64,000 nt of DNA, from the NCBI GenBank assembly GCA_963815325.1, contig CAWFGG010000006.1:1-64000 (forward strand), given 5' to 3'. The position numbers were made by a program, and so were the translations under genes. The stretch is from JABDII01 sp963815325. Lineage in GTDB: Bacteria; Gemmatimonadota; Gemmatimonadetes; Gemmatimonadales; GWC2-71-9. This document shows positions 26,493 through 35,312 of this stretch, in pieces (position 1 is the stretch's first letter; each line of letters starts with the position of its first letter). Under the pieces are notes generated by a model that saw nothing but the letters and a program-made list of their open reading frames with translations, was not told the DNA's origin and searched no databases.

Positions 26493-27172
26493 GCGGGCCG
26501 ATTCGCGTGCTCATCGCCGACGACCACGCCCTGGTTCGTGAAGGCATCCGTCAGGTGTTGGCGGAGAGCGAGGGATTCCAAGTCGTGGCCGAGGCCGGGC
26601 GAGGCGATCAGGCCCTCGCATTGGCCCGGCTGCACGAGCCCGACGTGGCCGTCCTCGACATTACGATGGAGGGAGGGTCGGGTTTGGACGCGGCAGCACA
26701 GCTCAGACAGACACTGCCGAATGTTCGGATCCTCATCCTCAGCATGCACCATCACGCCCAGTATCTGCTCCAGGCCGTGCGAGCCGGCGCCCACGGCTAC
26801 GTCCTCAAGGACGGGCAGCCCGCCGAGCTTCGCGAGGCCGTTCGCGCGGTCCACGGTGGCCGGACGTTCTACAGCCCCCCGGTGGCTGACAGGCTCAGCG
26901 CGGCCTTGCGGGGCGAGCTCGAAGACCAACAGCGGCAGAACGCCCTCGAACGGCTGACGGCGCGCGAACGCGATGTTCTGGCCCGGGTCTCGAACGGACT
27001 CACCAGCAAGGAGATCGCAGCCGAACTCGGTATCAGCCCGCGGACCGTCGAGACCCATCGTGAGAGCCTCATGCGAAAGCTCGACATTCGGAACATGGCG
27101 GGTCTCATTCGGTTTGCCCTCGAATCCGACCGTAGGAGATACCTGATCCCGCGTCACCGATCGACTCCGTAG
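26489..27172 (+). CDS. NarL/FixJ-family response regulator (LuxR HTH)
   Basis: 227 residues. The receiver domain runs from RVLIADDHALVREGIRQVL, with phosphoacceptor Asp in VAVLDITMEGG and Lys in GYVLKDG. The C-terminal LuxR-type helix-turn-helix is LTARERDVLARVSNGLTSKE, then ISPRTVETHRESLMRKL. The TTG start overlaps the kinase stop, giving translational coupling. It probably activates targets when phosphorylated; the TonB receptor immediately downstream is a candidate. Confidence 0.9.
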   Translation: MSGPIRVLIADDHALVREGIRQVLAESEGFQVVAEAGRGDQALALARLHEPDVAVLDITMEGGSGLDAAAQLRQTLPNVRILILSMHHHAQYLLQAVRAGAHGYVLKDGQPAELREAVRAVHGGRTFYSPPVADRLSAALRGELEDQQRQNALERLTARERDVLARVSNGLTSKEIAAELGISPRTVETHRESLMRKLDIRNMAGLIRFALESDRRRYLIPRHRSTP

Positions 27173-27317
27173 TTTTCCCGACCCTCCGGTGGGTGTTTTT
27201 CCGAATACCCCGGTCGTAATTCATCTCCTAGCTTACTGGTCACCATTGCCTGGAATGCCGCCCTGGGCGGCGTTCCACCGTGTGACACGCTTCTCGCCCT
27301 CCTATCCCGGTGTGACC

Positions 27318-29510
27318 ATGCTCCGTCCTTCGTTGGCAGTGACTTCCTTGATCCTGTGCTCGGGCCTCACCCTTGGTATGAGCGTCCGAAACCCCGCACG
27401 TGCCGCCACAATGCAGCAGAGCCAGGACTCGACTCGGGCAACCCGGCCACCCATCGAAGTGGAAGAACTCGTGGTGACCGCGACGCGCACGCCGACCAAC
27501 GTGTTCCTGGTGCCGACCCCCAGCCTGGTATTCGGTTCGGCGGCGATTCGCGAGCAAGCCCCCAACACGGTGTCTGACTTGTTCCGCTCCCAGCCCGGAC
27601 TTGGAGTGAGCGGTGTGGGTGCAGCCCAGGTTCGTCCCACGATTCGCGGACAGCGGGGCCAGCGTATCCTGTTGCTCGAAGACGGGCTGCGGCTCAACAA
27701 TTCGAGGAGGCAGCAGGACTTCGGCGAGGTGCCCTCCCTCGTCGATGTGGCGACGATTGACCGCGTCGAGGTGGTTCGTGGACCGGCATCGGTGCTCTAC
27801 GGAACGGATGCGATCGGGGGCGTGGTGAATCTGATTTCGCGCACTCCAACCGAGGAGGGCGTGCATGGGAATCTGGGGTATCGCTACAGCACCCATGATG
27901 AACAACACAAAGGCGTCGCATCGCTGATGGGCCGCACCGGACCGATCGGATTTCTGCTCAGCGGGACCTACCGCAATGCCGGCTCCTACAGTGCGCCCTC
28001 AGGCTCGTTCGGCAACATCTCCCTTGGCAACGACGTGCGGGTCAATGATACCGGCGTCCAGGATGAGAGCGTCCAGGCGCTGCTGAGCTACGACCTGAGA
28101 CCCGGGCACGAAGTGTTCGTGAAGTACCAACGCTACCGTGCCGATACAACGGGCTTCGGGTATGTCGACCCCTCCGCCTACGCGCCGACCCAACCACTCA
28201 TCCAGATCACCTATCCCGAGCAGCGGTTCGACAAGGTGAGCGGCGGTTACCACGCGTCGGATCTGCGCTTACCGGTGGCTGACAAGCTGGAGGTGCTGGG
28301 CTACTACCAGGACAATGAGCGAGACCTCGACTTGGGCATCTTCGTGCCCTTCGGCGGGGGCGCGCCGCCGGGCGCGGGGGTGTCGATCCAGAACAAGAAC
28401 TTCACCGACCTGGCGACGTACGGCTTCCGGCTGGAGGCAACCAAGCTGGTGGCCGGGGCTCACATTCTGAAGTACGGCGTCGACTTGTTCCGAGATAAGT
28501 CACAGAACACCGATCGTACCGAGTCCGCGGTGGTCGGGTTCGGCCCGCCCACCCCGGAAATCGACAGCACGCCACAGGTGCCGAATGCCACCTTCCGAAG
28601 CCTTGGCGTGTTCGTCCAAGGCGACCTGCACCTCGCCGAGCGGCTGTCGGCCATTCTGGGCGCGCGGTTCCAGGACGTTCGGGCTTCCACCCGGCCCACA
28701 TCGGGGCTCAACGACCCCCTGGTATCAAAGAGCGATCAGACCGTCGTCGGAGCGGTCAACGTCATCTACGGCCTGACGGACAACCTCAACGTGATCGGGG
28801 CCGTTGGGCGGGCATTCCGCTCACCCAACTTGGTGGAACGGTTCTTCAGCGGCCCCACCCCGGAGGGTGCCGCGTTCCAAGCGCGTAATCCCGACCTCAA
28901 GGCGGAGACGAGCCTCAACCTCGACATCGGGCTTCGATATCAGGATCGCCGCTTTAGCCTGGAGGGCTTTGTCTTCCGGAACGAGATCCGCAACGGTATT
29001 CGCATCGCACCCACGGCGGACACGGTGAACATGCTGCCGGTGTTCCAAAACGTGAACGTCGACAAGCTGCGCTTCACGGGCGTGGAGCTGTCCGCCAGCG
29101 CGCAGTTACCGGCGGGAATGTCGGTGCATGGAGCATACACGCACCTTTCGTCCAAGGACGTCTTGAACCCGCTCATTCCGGTCGGTGAGACGTTCTCCAG
29201 CAATCTCGCCGGCCGAATTCGCTACACGGAATCCGCCAACCGGTTCTGGGCCGAGTACGAGATCCGGTACAATGGTGACCGCAAGGACGTCGCGCTGGGA
29301 ACAAACCCGATCGGCGACGTGCTACCGGCGTTTACCGTGCACTCTGCCCGGGCGGGGGCGACGCTGTTCCGGCAGGGCCAGTTCACACAGCGGATTGCGG
29401 TGACGCTCGCGAACTTCACCAACACGCTGTACGCCGAATCCGCCAATGCCAGCTTCTTCCGTCCGGAGCCGGGGCGGCACCTGCTCATCACGCTCGACTC
29501 GAGCTTCTAG
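27318..29510 (+). CDS. TonB-dependent outer-membrane receptor
   Basis: 730 residues. A signal peptide (LILCSGLTLGMSVRNPARA) is followed by a TonB box/plug start EELVVTATRTPTN, a plug domain with VRPTIRGQRGQRILLLEDGL and RVEVVRGPASVLYGTDAIGG, and then a 22-strand barrel ending in RHLLITLDSSF with C-terminal Phe. The RGPAS/VLYG motif is typical of cobalamin, siderophore or heme receptors; the ligand is not evident and no Fur or cobalamin-riboswitch signature was recognised upstream. ATG 27318 starts the signal peptide; a longer open frame begins at 27189. Confidence 0.92.
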   Translation: MLRPSLAVTSLILCSGLTLGMSVRNPARAATMQQSQDSTRATRPPIEVEELVVTATRTPTNVFLVPTPSLVFGSAAIREQAPNTVSDLFRSQPGLGVSGVGAAQVRPTIRGQRGQRILLLEDGLRLNNSRRQQDFGEVPSLVDVATIDRVEVVRGPASVLYGTDAIGGVVNLISRTPTEEGVHGNLGYRYSTHDEQHKGVASLMGRTGPIGFLLSGTYRNAGSYSAPSGSFGNISLGNDVRVNDTGVQDESVQALLSYDLRPGHEVFVKYQRYRADTTGFGYVDPSAYAPTQPLIQITYPEQRFDKVSGGYHASDLRLPVADKLEVLGYYQDNERDLDLGIFVPFGGGAPPGAGVSIQNKNFTDLATYGFRLEATKLVAGAHILKYGVDLFRDKSQNTDRTESAVVGFGPPTPEIDSTPQVPNATFRSLGVFVQGDLHLAERLSAILGARFQDVRASTRPTSGLNDPLVSKSDQTVVGAVNVIYGLTDNLNVIGAVGRAFRSPNLVERFFSGPTPEGAAFQARNPDLKAETSLNLDIGLRYQDRRFSLEGFVFRNEIRNGIRIAPTADTVNMLPVFQNVNVDKLRFTGVELSASAQLPAGMSVHGAYTHLSSKDVLNPLIPVGETFSSNLAGRIRYTESANRFWAEYEIRYNGDRKDVALGTNPIGDVLPAFTVHSARAGATLFRQGQFTQRIAVTLANFTNTLYAESANASFFRPEPGRHLLITLDSSF

Positions 29511-29696
29511 GGAGGGTATCGAGTCGCAGCGGTCGAGCTGCGGGCTATGTGGGACGCCATCTCCGCGCAGACCGCCCTGGAGGGCGCGTAACGGGGTTGC
29601 TCAGCCGTCTTCGTCCGGGGCACGGAGGGTGCTAAATTTGGTCGGTTGCGCAGCAGCCTCCATCACTCCCACGAAAGCCGAGCACAGGGATCCCAT

Positions 29697-30035
29697 ATGG
29701 CCCAGCACGAGCTCGCCCAGCGCGTCCAGGACCTGAAGAACGCCCTGACTTCGATCGAGACGGAGCTCAAGGGCGGCAAGACCCGGCCCGAGGGGCTGGA
29801 GGACCTGAAGGCCGTGGTCGACAACGTGCGACTGAGTCTGTGGGCGATCCTGAGCAGCGCCCAGGCTGAGGATTATGAGGCATTCATCGGCGCGTTTCGA
29901 CTGAGACGCGGAACCGACATCTGCCAACAGATCCTGGCGGATATCAGGGCAGGCAACGCGAATCGGGCCTCCCAGGAATTCGTGGACTTCAAGGGAATCG
30001 TGGAGGAGCTCGCGAGCGCGACCGCACGTCGCTAA
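29697..30035 (+). CDS. Small helical protein of unknown function
   Basis: 112 residues, almost entirely helical and charged (QRVQDLKNALTSIETELKGG, VDNVRLSLWAILSSAQAEDY). No membrane segment or signal. ATG 29697 has AGGGA upstream. It lies 22 bases before the ferredoxin reductase and probably shares its transcript. No family recognised. Confidence 0.72.
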   Translation: MAQHELAQRVQDLKNALTSIETELKGGKTRPEGLEDLKAVVDNVRLSLWAILSSAQAEDYEAFIGAFRLRRGTDICQQILADIRAGNANRASQEFVDFKGIVEELASATARR

Positions 30036-30057
30036 CTCCTGAAGACGGAGGTTACTC

Positions 30058-31452
30058 GTGAGTGAGCTCGGGAGCGAGACCAATCCATTGCGGGTTGCCG
30101 TGGTCGGTTCCGGTCCGGCGGCCTTTTACGTCACAGAAGACCTCTTCAAGCGCTTGGGCCGCGGGGCCCAGGTCGACATGTTCGAACGGCTGCCCATGCC
30201 GTTCGGCTTGGTGCGGTTCGGGGTCGCGCCCGACCACCAGAAGATCAAGCAAGTCACCCGCGTATTCGAAAAGGCCGCGTCCAACCCGGGGTTCCGCTTC
30301 TTCGGAAACGTCGACGTCGGCTCCGACATCGATCTCGCCACGCTCCGCCGCCATTACCATCAGATCTGTTTTGCCACCGGAGCCCAGACGGACCGTCGGC
30401 TCGGCATCCCCGGTGAGGACCTGGCCCGGAGCCATCCCGCCACCGAGTTCGTGGCGTGGTACAACGGCCACCCTGATTTTCGGGACAAGACGTTCGACCT
30501 GTCGGTGGAGCGTGTCGCCGTCGTGGGCGTGGGCAATGTCGCGGTCGATGTCGCCCGCATTCTGTGCCGCACGGTCGACGAGTTGAAGGCGACGGACATT
30601 GCCGACTACGCGCTCGAGGCCCTCGAGCACAGCCAGGTGCGGGAGGTGGTCGTTGTCGGGAGACGCGGTCCGGCACAGGCGGCCTTCACCAACCCGGAGA
30701 TTCGCGAGCTCGGCAACCTGGCGGGCGCAGACCTCGTCATCCCGCCCGAGGAAGCCGCACTCGACCCGGTCAGTGCCGCGGACGCGGCGCAGAGTGACGA
30801 CCGCGACCTCCCGAAGAAGATCGAGATCATCCAGGAGCTCGCGGGCCGCGAGCCAACGGGCAAGCCGCGGACGCTCACCTTGCGCTTCCTCGTGTCGCCG
30901 GTCGAGTTGATCGGCAATGACGCCGATGAGGTGGTCGGCATGCGCCTGGTGCGCAACCGGCTACGGCGCGAGCCGGACGGACGACTCCGTCCGGTCGCCA
31001 CCGATGAGTTCGAGACCCTGCCCGTTGAGATGGTGTTTCGCTCGGTTGGGTACCACGGTGTGGCGCTGGCCGACCTGCCGTTCGACGCCAGAGCCGGGAT
31101 CGTTCCCAACGAGGCCGGCCGCGTGCTGGATGGAGAGAAGCCGAGCGCCGGCCTCTACGTCAGCGGGTGGATCAAACGGGGCCCGAGCGGTGTCATCGGC
31201 ACCAATAAGCCCGATGCCAAGGAGACCGTGGCCTGCATGGTCGAGGATATGGCGAAGGGTGTCACCCTCGAAGCGTCCGCGGCAGACGGAGCAACCATCG
31301 AGCAGCTCCTCCGATCCAAGAACGGGCGCATTGTCTCGTACGGAGACTGGTGCCGCTTGGATGAACTGGAACAGGCGCGAGGACAGTCGGTTGGACGTCC
31401 CCGGATCAAGTTCACTGATCTCGAGGAGACGCTGGCTGCGCTGAATCGGTGA
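30058..31452 (+). CDS. fprA: Ferredoxin-NADP(+) reductase, FprA / adrenodoxin-reductase type
   Basis: 464 residues, full length. The FAD site starts LRVAVVGSGPAAFYVTEDLF; PMPFGLVRFGVAPDHQKIK is the family fingerprint; the NADPH site is VAVVGVGNVAVDVARIL; and the C-terminal FAD contact is YVSGWIKRGPSGVIGTNKPD. The enzyme moves electrons between NADPH and ferredoxin in the cytoplasm. GTG 30058 has GGAGG six bases upstream. No ferredoxin gene is adjacent. The last 41 bases overlap a pilin-like gene on the other strand. Confidence 0.93.
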   Translation: MSELGSETNPLRVAVVGSGPAAFYVTEDLFKRLGRGAQVDMFERLPMPFGLVRFGVAPDHQKIKQVTRVFEKAASNPGFRFFGNVDVGSDIDLATLRRHYHQICFATGAQTDRRLGIPGEDLARSHPATEFVAWYNGHPDFRDKTFDLSVERVAVVGVGNVAVDVARILCRTVDELKATDIADYALEALEHSQVREVVVVGRRGPAQAAFTNPEIRELGNLAGADLVIPPEEAALDPVSAADAAQSDDRDLPKKIEIIQELAGREPTGKPRTLTLRFLVSPVELIGNDADEVVGMRLVRNRLRREPDGRLRPVATDEFETLPVEMVFRSVGYHGVALADLPFDARAGIVPNEAGRVLDGEKPSAGLYVSGWIKRGPSGVIGTNKPDAKETVACMVEDMAKGVTLEASAADGATIEQLLRSKNGRIVSYGDWCRLDELEQARGQSVGRPRIKFTDLEETLAALNR

Positions 31453-31687
31453 ACGATTCCACCGTTCCCCCGACGGTGAGGCTGTCGAGCTGACCCGAGC
31501 GGGCCGTGGGGGCGGGGGCGAGTGCTTCGATCCCGATATCGAGGACCCGAGCCGGGGCAACGGCGGACGTTTGCCGTTGCCGACCGACCCAGATCGTGGT
31601 GGTGAGTAAGGCTCCGATGAGGACCAGGCTGACAACAGCGATGGCCAAGGCCACCCCACGTTCATTCCGCAGCCCAGCAGTTCTCAC
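31412..31687 (-). CDS. Short PilX-like / pilin-like membrane protein
   Basis: 91 residues. A charged start LRNERGVALAIAVVSLVLIG is followed by one membrane helix, the usual layout of minor type IV pilin assembly proteins of the PilX type ('RG-aL...v...l'). The soluble part is only about 55 residues, whereas PilX proteins are normally several hundred residues, so it looks truncated. GTG 31687 has AGGAG six bases upstream. Its 3' end overlaps the end of fprA. It may be a remnant or a small membrane protein of a different kind. Confidence 0.5.
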   Translation of the reverse strand: MRTAGLRNERGVALAIAVVSLVLIGALLTTTIWVGRQRQTSAVAPARVLDIGIEALAPAPTARSGQLDSLTVGGTVESFTDSAQPASPRDQ

Positions 31688-32050
31688 GGATGACTCCTTC
31701 CGGGTTTGGCTATTCCCCTTGAGACAAGGAGGAAGGACCGGCAACTTGGCGAATGCCGGCACTTGTGGCAACTCTGAGTTTTTTGACACATTGCGATGGG
31801 TCTTGTGGTGCAATGCTATGTAATATGCTGTCTGACAATAGCTTAGGAAATCAACACCGGGAAGAAAACTGCGAGAATTCGTAATGAAATGATACAGTTC
31901 GCCAGTCGACCGGCCCGACAGGCCGCTCCGCGCTGTCACTTCGTCGGGGCGTACGCTCTCGGGACTGGCCAGACATCGCATCTTCGACTAGCCTCAGACC
32001 TGTTCCGTGCAGACCGAAACACCACTCCAGCGGAGTTCGTGGGAACTACC
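31688..32050. other. Intergenic region, partly AT-rich
   Basis: 363 bases between the pilin-like gene (minus) and the HerA-like gene (plus). It contains an AT-rich stretch (about 31780-31910) unlike its surroundings, suitable for divergent promoters. The open frame of the HerA-like gene extends to 31889, but the upstream part does not look like coding sequence. I see no structured RNA. Confidence 0.35.
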
Positions 32051-34498
32051 ATGACCGACCAAACCACTGTCTTCGAGAAACTGGGCTCGTTCTACCTGGG
32101 TCGAGTGTTCGATGCGGCTTCCGGTGAGACCAGACAGGATCTCGTGCTGTATGACGCGAAGGATCTGACCACGCACGCGGTCTGCGTGGGCATGACCGGG
32201 AGCGGCAAGACCGGTCTCTGCCTGAGCCTGTTGGAGGAGGCGGCCATCGATGGCATCCCGGCCATCGCGATCGACCCGAAGGGCGACATCGGCAACCTGC
32301 TCTTGAGCTTTCCCGACCTTCGCCCCGGAGATTTCCGACCGTGGATCGACGAGCGTGAGGCGGAACGCAAGGGAGTTTCCCCGGATGCGTACGCCACCAA
32401 GGTCGCCGACCAATGGCGGGAGGGCCTGGCCCAGTGGGGGCAAGACGGCGCGCGGGTGCGGCGCTTTCGAGACGCGGTGGATCTCGCCATCTACACCCCG
32501 GGCAGCAGCGCGGGACTGCCACTCAACATCCTGCGGTCCTTCGCCGCGCCCGCCACGGATCTGGTGAATGACGCGGATGCCTTCCGCGATCGTATCTCCT
32601 CGGCGGTCTCCGGCATTCTCGCCCTGGTCAAGATCGATGCAGACCCCATCACCAGCCGCGAACATATCCTCCTGTCCACCCTGTTCGACGCCGCGTGGCG
32701 GCAGGGACGAGACCTCGACCTCGGGCGGCTGATCCAGGAGATCCAGGCGCCGCCGGTCACCACCATCGGCGTCATGGACGTCGATACGTTCTTCCCGCCC
32801 AAGGATCGGATGGCGCTCTCGCTCAGGCTGAACAGTTTGCTCGCGTCGCCCGATTTCGCCGGGTGGCTCGAGGGCGAACCGCTGGACGTCAAACGGCTGT
32901 TGTGGACGGCGGAGGGGAAACCCCGAATTGCCATCCTGTCGATTGCCCACCTGTCCGACCCGGAGCGCATGTTCTTCGTCACCCTGCTGCTCAATGAGAT
33001 CATCGCGTGGATGCGGACGCAATCAGGAACCCCGAGCCTCCGCGCTCTGCTCTACATGGACGAGGTCTTCGGCTTCTTCCCGCCAACCGCCAACCCACCC
33101 AGCAAGACGCCCATGCTCACGTTGCTCAAACAGGCCCGAGCCTATGGGGTCGGCGTGGTCCTCGCAACGCAGAATCCCGTCGACCTCGACTACAAGGGGC
33201 TGTCCAACGCCGGAACGTGGTTCCTCGGCCGGCTGCAAACCGAGCGCGATAAGGAGCGGGTGCTGGAAGGCTTGGAAGGTGCCTCCGCGGCGGCCGGAGC
33301 CAGGTTCGACCGGCAGCGCATGGGAGAAGTCCTGGCCGGGCTGAAGAGCCGGGTCTTCCTCATGAACAACGTGCATGAGGATGTGCCGGTCGTGTTCCAG
33401 ACCCGCTGGGCGTTGTCGTATCTGCGCGGGCCGTTGACCCGGGCGCAGATCCAGACCCTCATGGCGCCCCGGAAAGAGGCGCAGGCGGCGACGGCGGCTG
33501 CCCCTGCCGCACCGCCATCGCAACCGGACGTGATCGCACCCACCGTCGGGGCTCGGCCCGTGCTGGCCCCGGATGTCCCCGAGTGCTTCGTGCCCGTCGC
33601 CATCCCGGCCGCCGGTGCCCGACTGGTGTACCGCCCTACCCTGCTGGGTACGGCCGATCTCCACTATGTCGACGCCAAACTCGGGCTGGATCAGTGGCAG
33701 ACCGTCGCCCACCTCGTCCCACTGGCAGACCAGGTACCGAGCAATGCGTGGGATCAGGCCGCGCTGCTGCCCAATGGGGCCCCGGAGCTTCTCTCCGATC
33801 CCGAGAACGGAATCGAATTCTCGTCCCTGCCCTCCGAGGCAACCAAAGGCAAGCGCTACGATTCCTGGGCCAAGAAATACAAGACGCACCTCTATCAGAC
33901 CCGTCCACTCACGCTGTTCCAGTGTCGACCGTTCCAGCTGGTGTCACAACCGGGCGAGAGCGAGGCCGACTTCATCGTCCGAGTCCGGGAGGCATCGCGC
34001 GAGAAGCGAGACGAAGCGATCGAGAAGCTGCGCAAGCAGTATGCGTCCAAGTTGGAGCGGATCGAGGCCCGGAGACAGACCGCCGACCGAAAGGTCCAGG
34101 TTCAGGAGGCGCAGTACCAACAGGCCAAGGCCCAGACGGCCATCTCGGTTGGCGCCACGGTGTTGGGGGCACTATTCGGGCGCAAGGCGGCCAGCGTCGG
34201 CACCGTTGGACGGGCGAGCACGGCCGCGCGCGGCGTCGGTCGGGCCGCGCGTGAAAAGGGCGATATCGAGCGCGCACAGCAGGAGGTCGAGGAACTCCAG
34301 GGCCAACTCGACGCGCTCGGAGCCGAACTCGAGCAGGAGCTCGAGGCCGTTCGCGCCTCCATGGAAGAGGGAATCGCCGACGTGTCCGAGAAGACCATCA
34401 CTCCCCGGAAGGCGGACATCGCGATCGGGAAGGTGGCCCTGGCCTGGACCCCGTGGCGGGTGGACGAGCGAGGCATCGCAGAGCCTGCCTACCGCTGA
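32051..34498 (+). CDS. HerA-like P-loop ATPase with C-terminal coiled coil
   Basis: 815 residues. The N-terminal region resembles the HAS-barrel of HerA/DUF87 proteins (LGRVFDAASGETRQDLVLYD), followed by Walker A CVGMTGSGKTGLCL (about residue 47) and IAIDPKGDIGNLLL. Walker B is LRALLYMDEVFGFFP near 333, then LATQNPVDLDYKGLSNAGTW. The last 200 residues form two coiled coils separated by a Gly/Ala-rich hydrophobic hairpin (TAISVGATVLGALFGRKAAS). HerA-type ATPases translocate DNA; this one lacks a NurA partner here. The stop overlaps the next ATG. Confidence 0.82.
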   Translation: MTDQTTVFEKLGSFYLGRVFDAASGETRQDLVLYDAKDLTTHAVCVGMTGSGKTGLCLSLLEEAAIDGIPAIAIDPKGDIGNLLLSFPDLRPGDFRPWIDEREAERKGVSPDAYATKVADQWREGLAQWGQDGARVRRFRDAVDLAIYTPGSSAGLPLNILRSFAAPATDLVNDADAFRDRISSAVSGILALVKIDADPITSREHILLSTLFDAAWRQGRDLDLGRLIQEIQAPPVTTIGVMDVDTFFPPKDRMALSLRLNSLLASPDFAGWLEGEPLDVKRLLWTAEGKPRIAILSIAHLSDPERMFFVTLLLNEIIAWMRTQSGTPSLRALLYMDEVFGFFPPTANPPSKTPMLTLLKQARAYGVGVVLATQNPVDLDYKGLSNAGTWFLGRLQTERDKERVLEGLEGASAAAGARFDRQRMGEVLAGLKSRVFLMNNVHEDVPVVFQTRWALSYLRGPLTRAQIQTLMAPRKEAQAATAAAPAAPPSQPDVIAPTVGARPVLAPDVPECFVPVAIPAAGARLVYRPTLLGTADLHYVDAKLGLDQWQTVAHLVPLADQVPSNAWDQAALLPNGAPELLSDPENGIEFSSLPSEATKGKRYDSWAKKYKTHLYQTRPLTLFQCRPFQLVSQPGESEADFIVRVREASREKRDEAIEKLRKQYASKLERIEARRQTADRKVQVQEAQYQQAKAQTAISVGATVLGALFGRKAASVGTVGRASTAARGVGRAAREKGDIERAQQEVEELQGQLDALGAELEQELEAVRASMEEGIADVSEKTITPRKADIAIGKVALAWTPWRVDERGIAEPAYR

Positions 34499-35304
34499 TG
34501 CCGTGCTCCCCCCCGCTGACACCGGATACCGTTCGGGATTGGCAGGACGTCTCGACCCTTTCGGAGCATATCTACGGCGCGAGCGTCTCCAACCATGCCG
34601 GCGTGGGTCACATTGCCGCCGTCTGGCGAGACCCACACGGCGGCCACCACATCTTACGGCTCACCGCGGACGCACCCGGAAGCACCTACGATCAATTTGC
34701 GCTCGGCCTTTCCCGCGCACGGGCAGACGCAATTCTGACCACGGGTAAGATCCTGCGGAGCGAGCCGGGCCTCACCCATGACTATCTCGGACCGTCCACC
34801 CTCCGCCATGCCCTGGCCGAGTGGCGCATGCGATCACTCGGTAAGACTGAATCGGCCCGAAGCGTCATTCTGACATCGGGCGAGCGGCTCCCACGGTCGC
34901 ATCCGCTCTTCCGTGGGACGACCAGACCGATGATCGTCACCTCGAGTGAGGGTGCACGCCGGCTCGGCGCATGGGCCGCGGCCGCCGATGTTCAGGTGGT
35001 CGCGATGGCTGAGCCGTCGGCGGAGCAGGCGCTTCGCTACTTAGCCGAGACGATGGGGGCCCGAGCCCTATCCATCGAGGCCGGTCCACACACGGCGCTC
35101 CCGCTCTACCGGTCACCGACATTGGTTGACGAACTCTGGCTCTCCACCTATCTGGGCCCGGCCGTGGCCACGAGCGTTCTAGGCCCGGCGTTTTTGGATG
35201 CGGCTTCGCTCGACGCCGCGTTCCCGAGGCGTGCAACCCCGTTCGAGGTGAATGAGCCGAGCGGGCCGTGGCAGTTTCAGCGGTTCACCCGCGTCACTCA
35301 GTAG
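34498..35304 (+). CDS. RibD C-terminal-like (dihydrofolate reductase fold) protein
   Basis: 268 residues. The segment LGLSRARADAILTTGKILR matches the 'l...Rad.aDAil.G..T...d' core of the RibD C-terminal reductase domain, and the region with ALSIEAGPHTALPLYRSPTL matches its later 'v.vEGGp.l...l...glvDE' segment. The deaminase domain of a full RibD is absent. It may be a pyrimidine-type NADPH reductase, or a relative with another substrate. It overlaps the HerA-like gene by TGATG, so it is translationally coupled. Confidence 0.75.
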   Translation: MPCSPPLTPDTVRDWQDVSTLSEHIYGASVSNHAGVGHIAAVWRDPHGGHHILRLTADAPGSTYDQFALGLSRARADAILTTGKILRSEPGLTHDYLGPSTLRHALAEWRMRSLGKTESARSVILTSGERLPRSHPLFRGTTRPMIVTSSEGARRLGAWAAAADVQVVAMAEPSAEQALRYLAETMGARALSIEAGPHTALPLYRSPTLVDELWLSTYLGPAVATSVLGPAFLDAASLDAAFPRRATPFEVNEPSGPWQFQRFTRVTQ

Positions 35305-35312
35305 AGGACTGC

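Noticed and set aside
27180..27202. Weak hairpin plus T run after the NarL-type regulator
   Set aside because: The stem is only about 4 base pairs, too weak to call a terminator.
27252..27276. GC-rich hairpin upstream of the TonB receptor as a riboswitch
   Set aside because: It is an isolated stem-loop without the conserved boxes of a cobalamin or other riboswitch.
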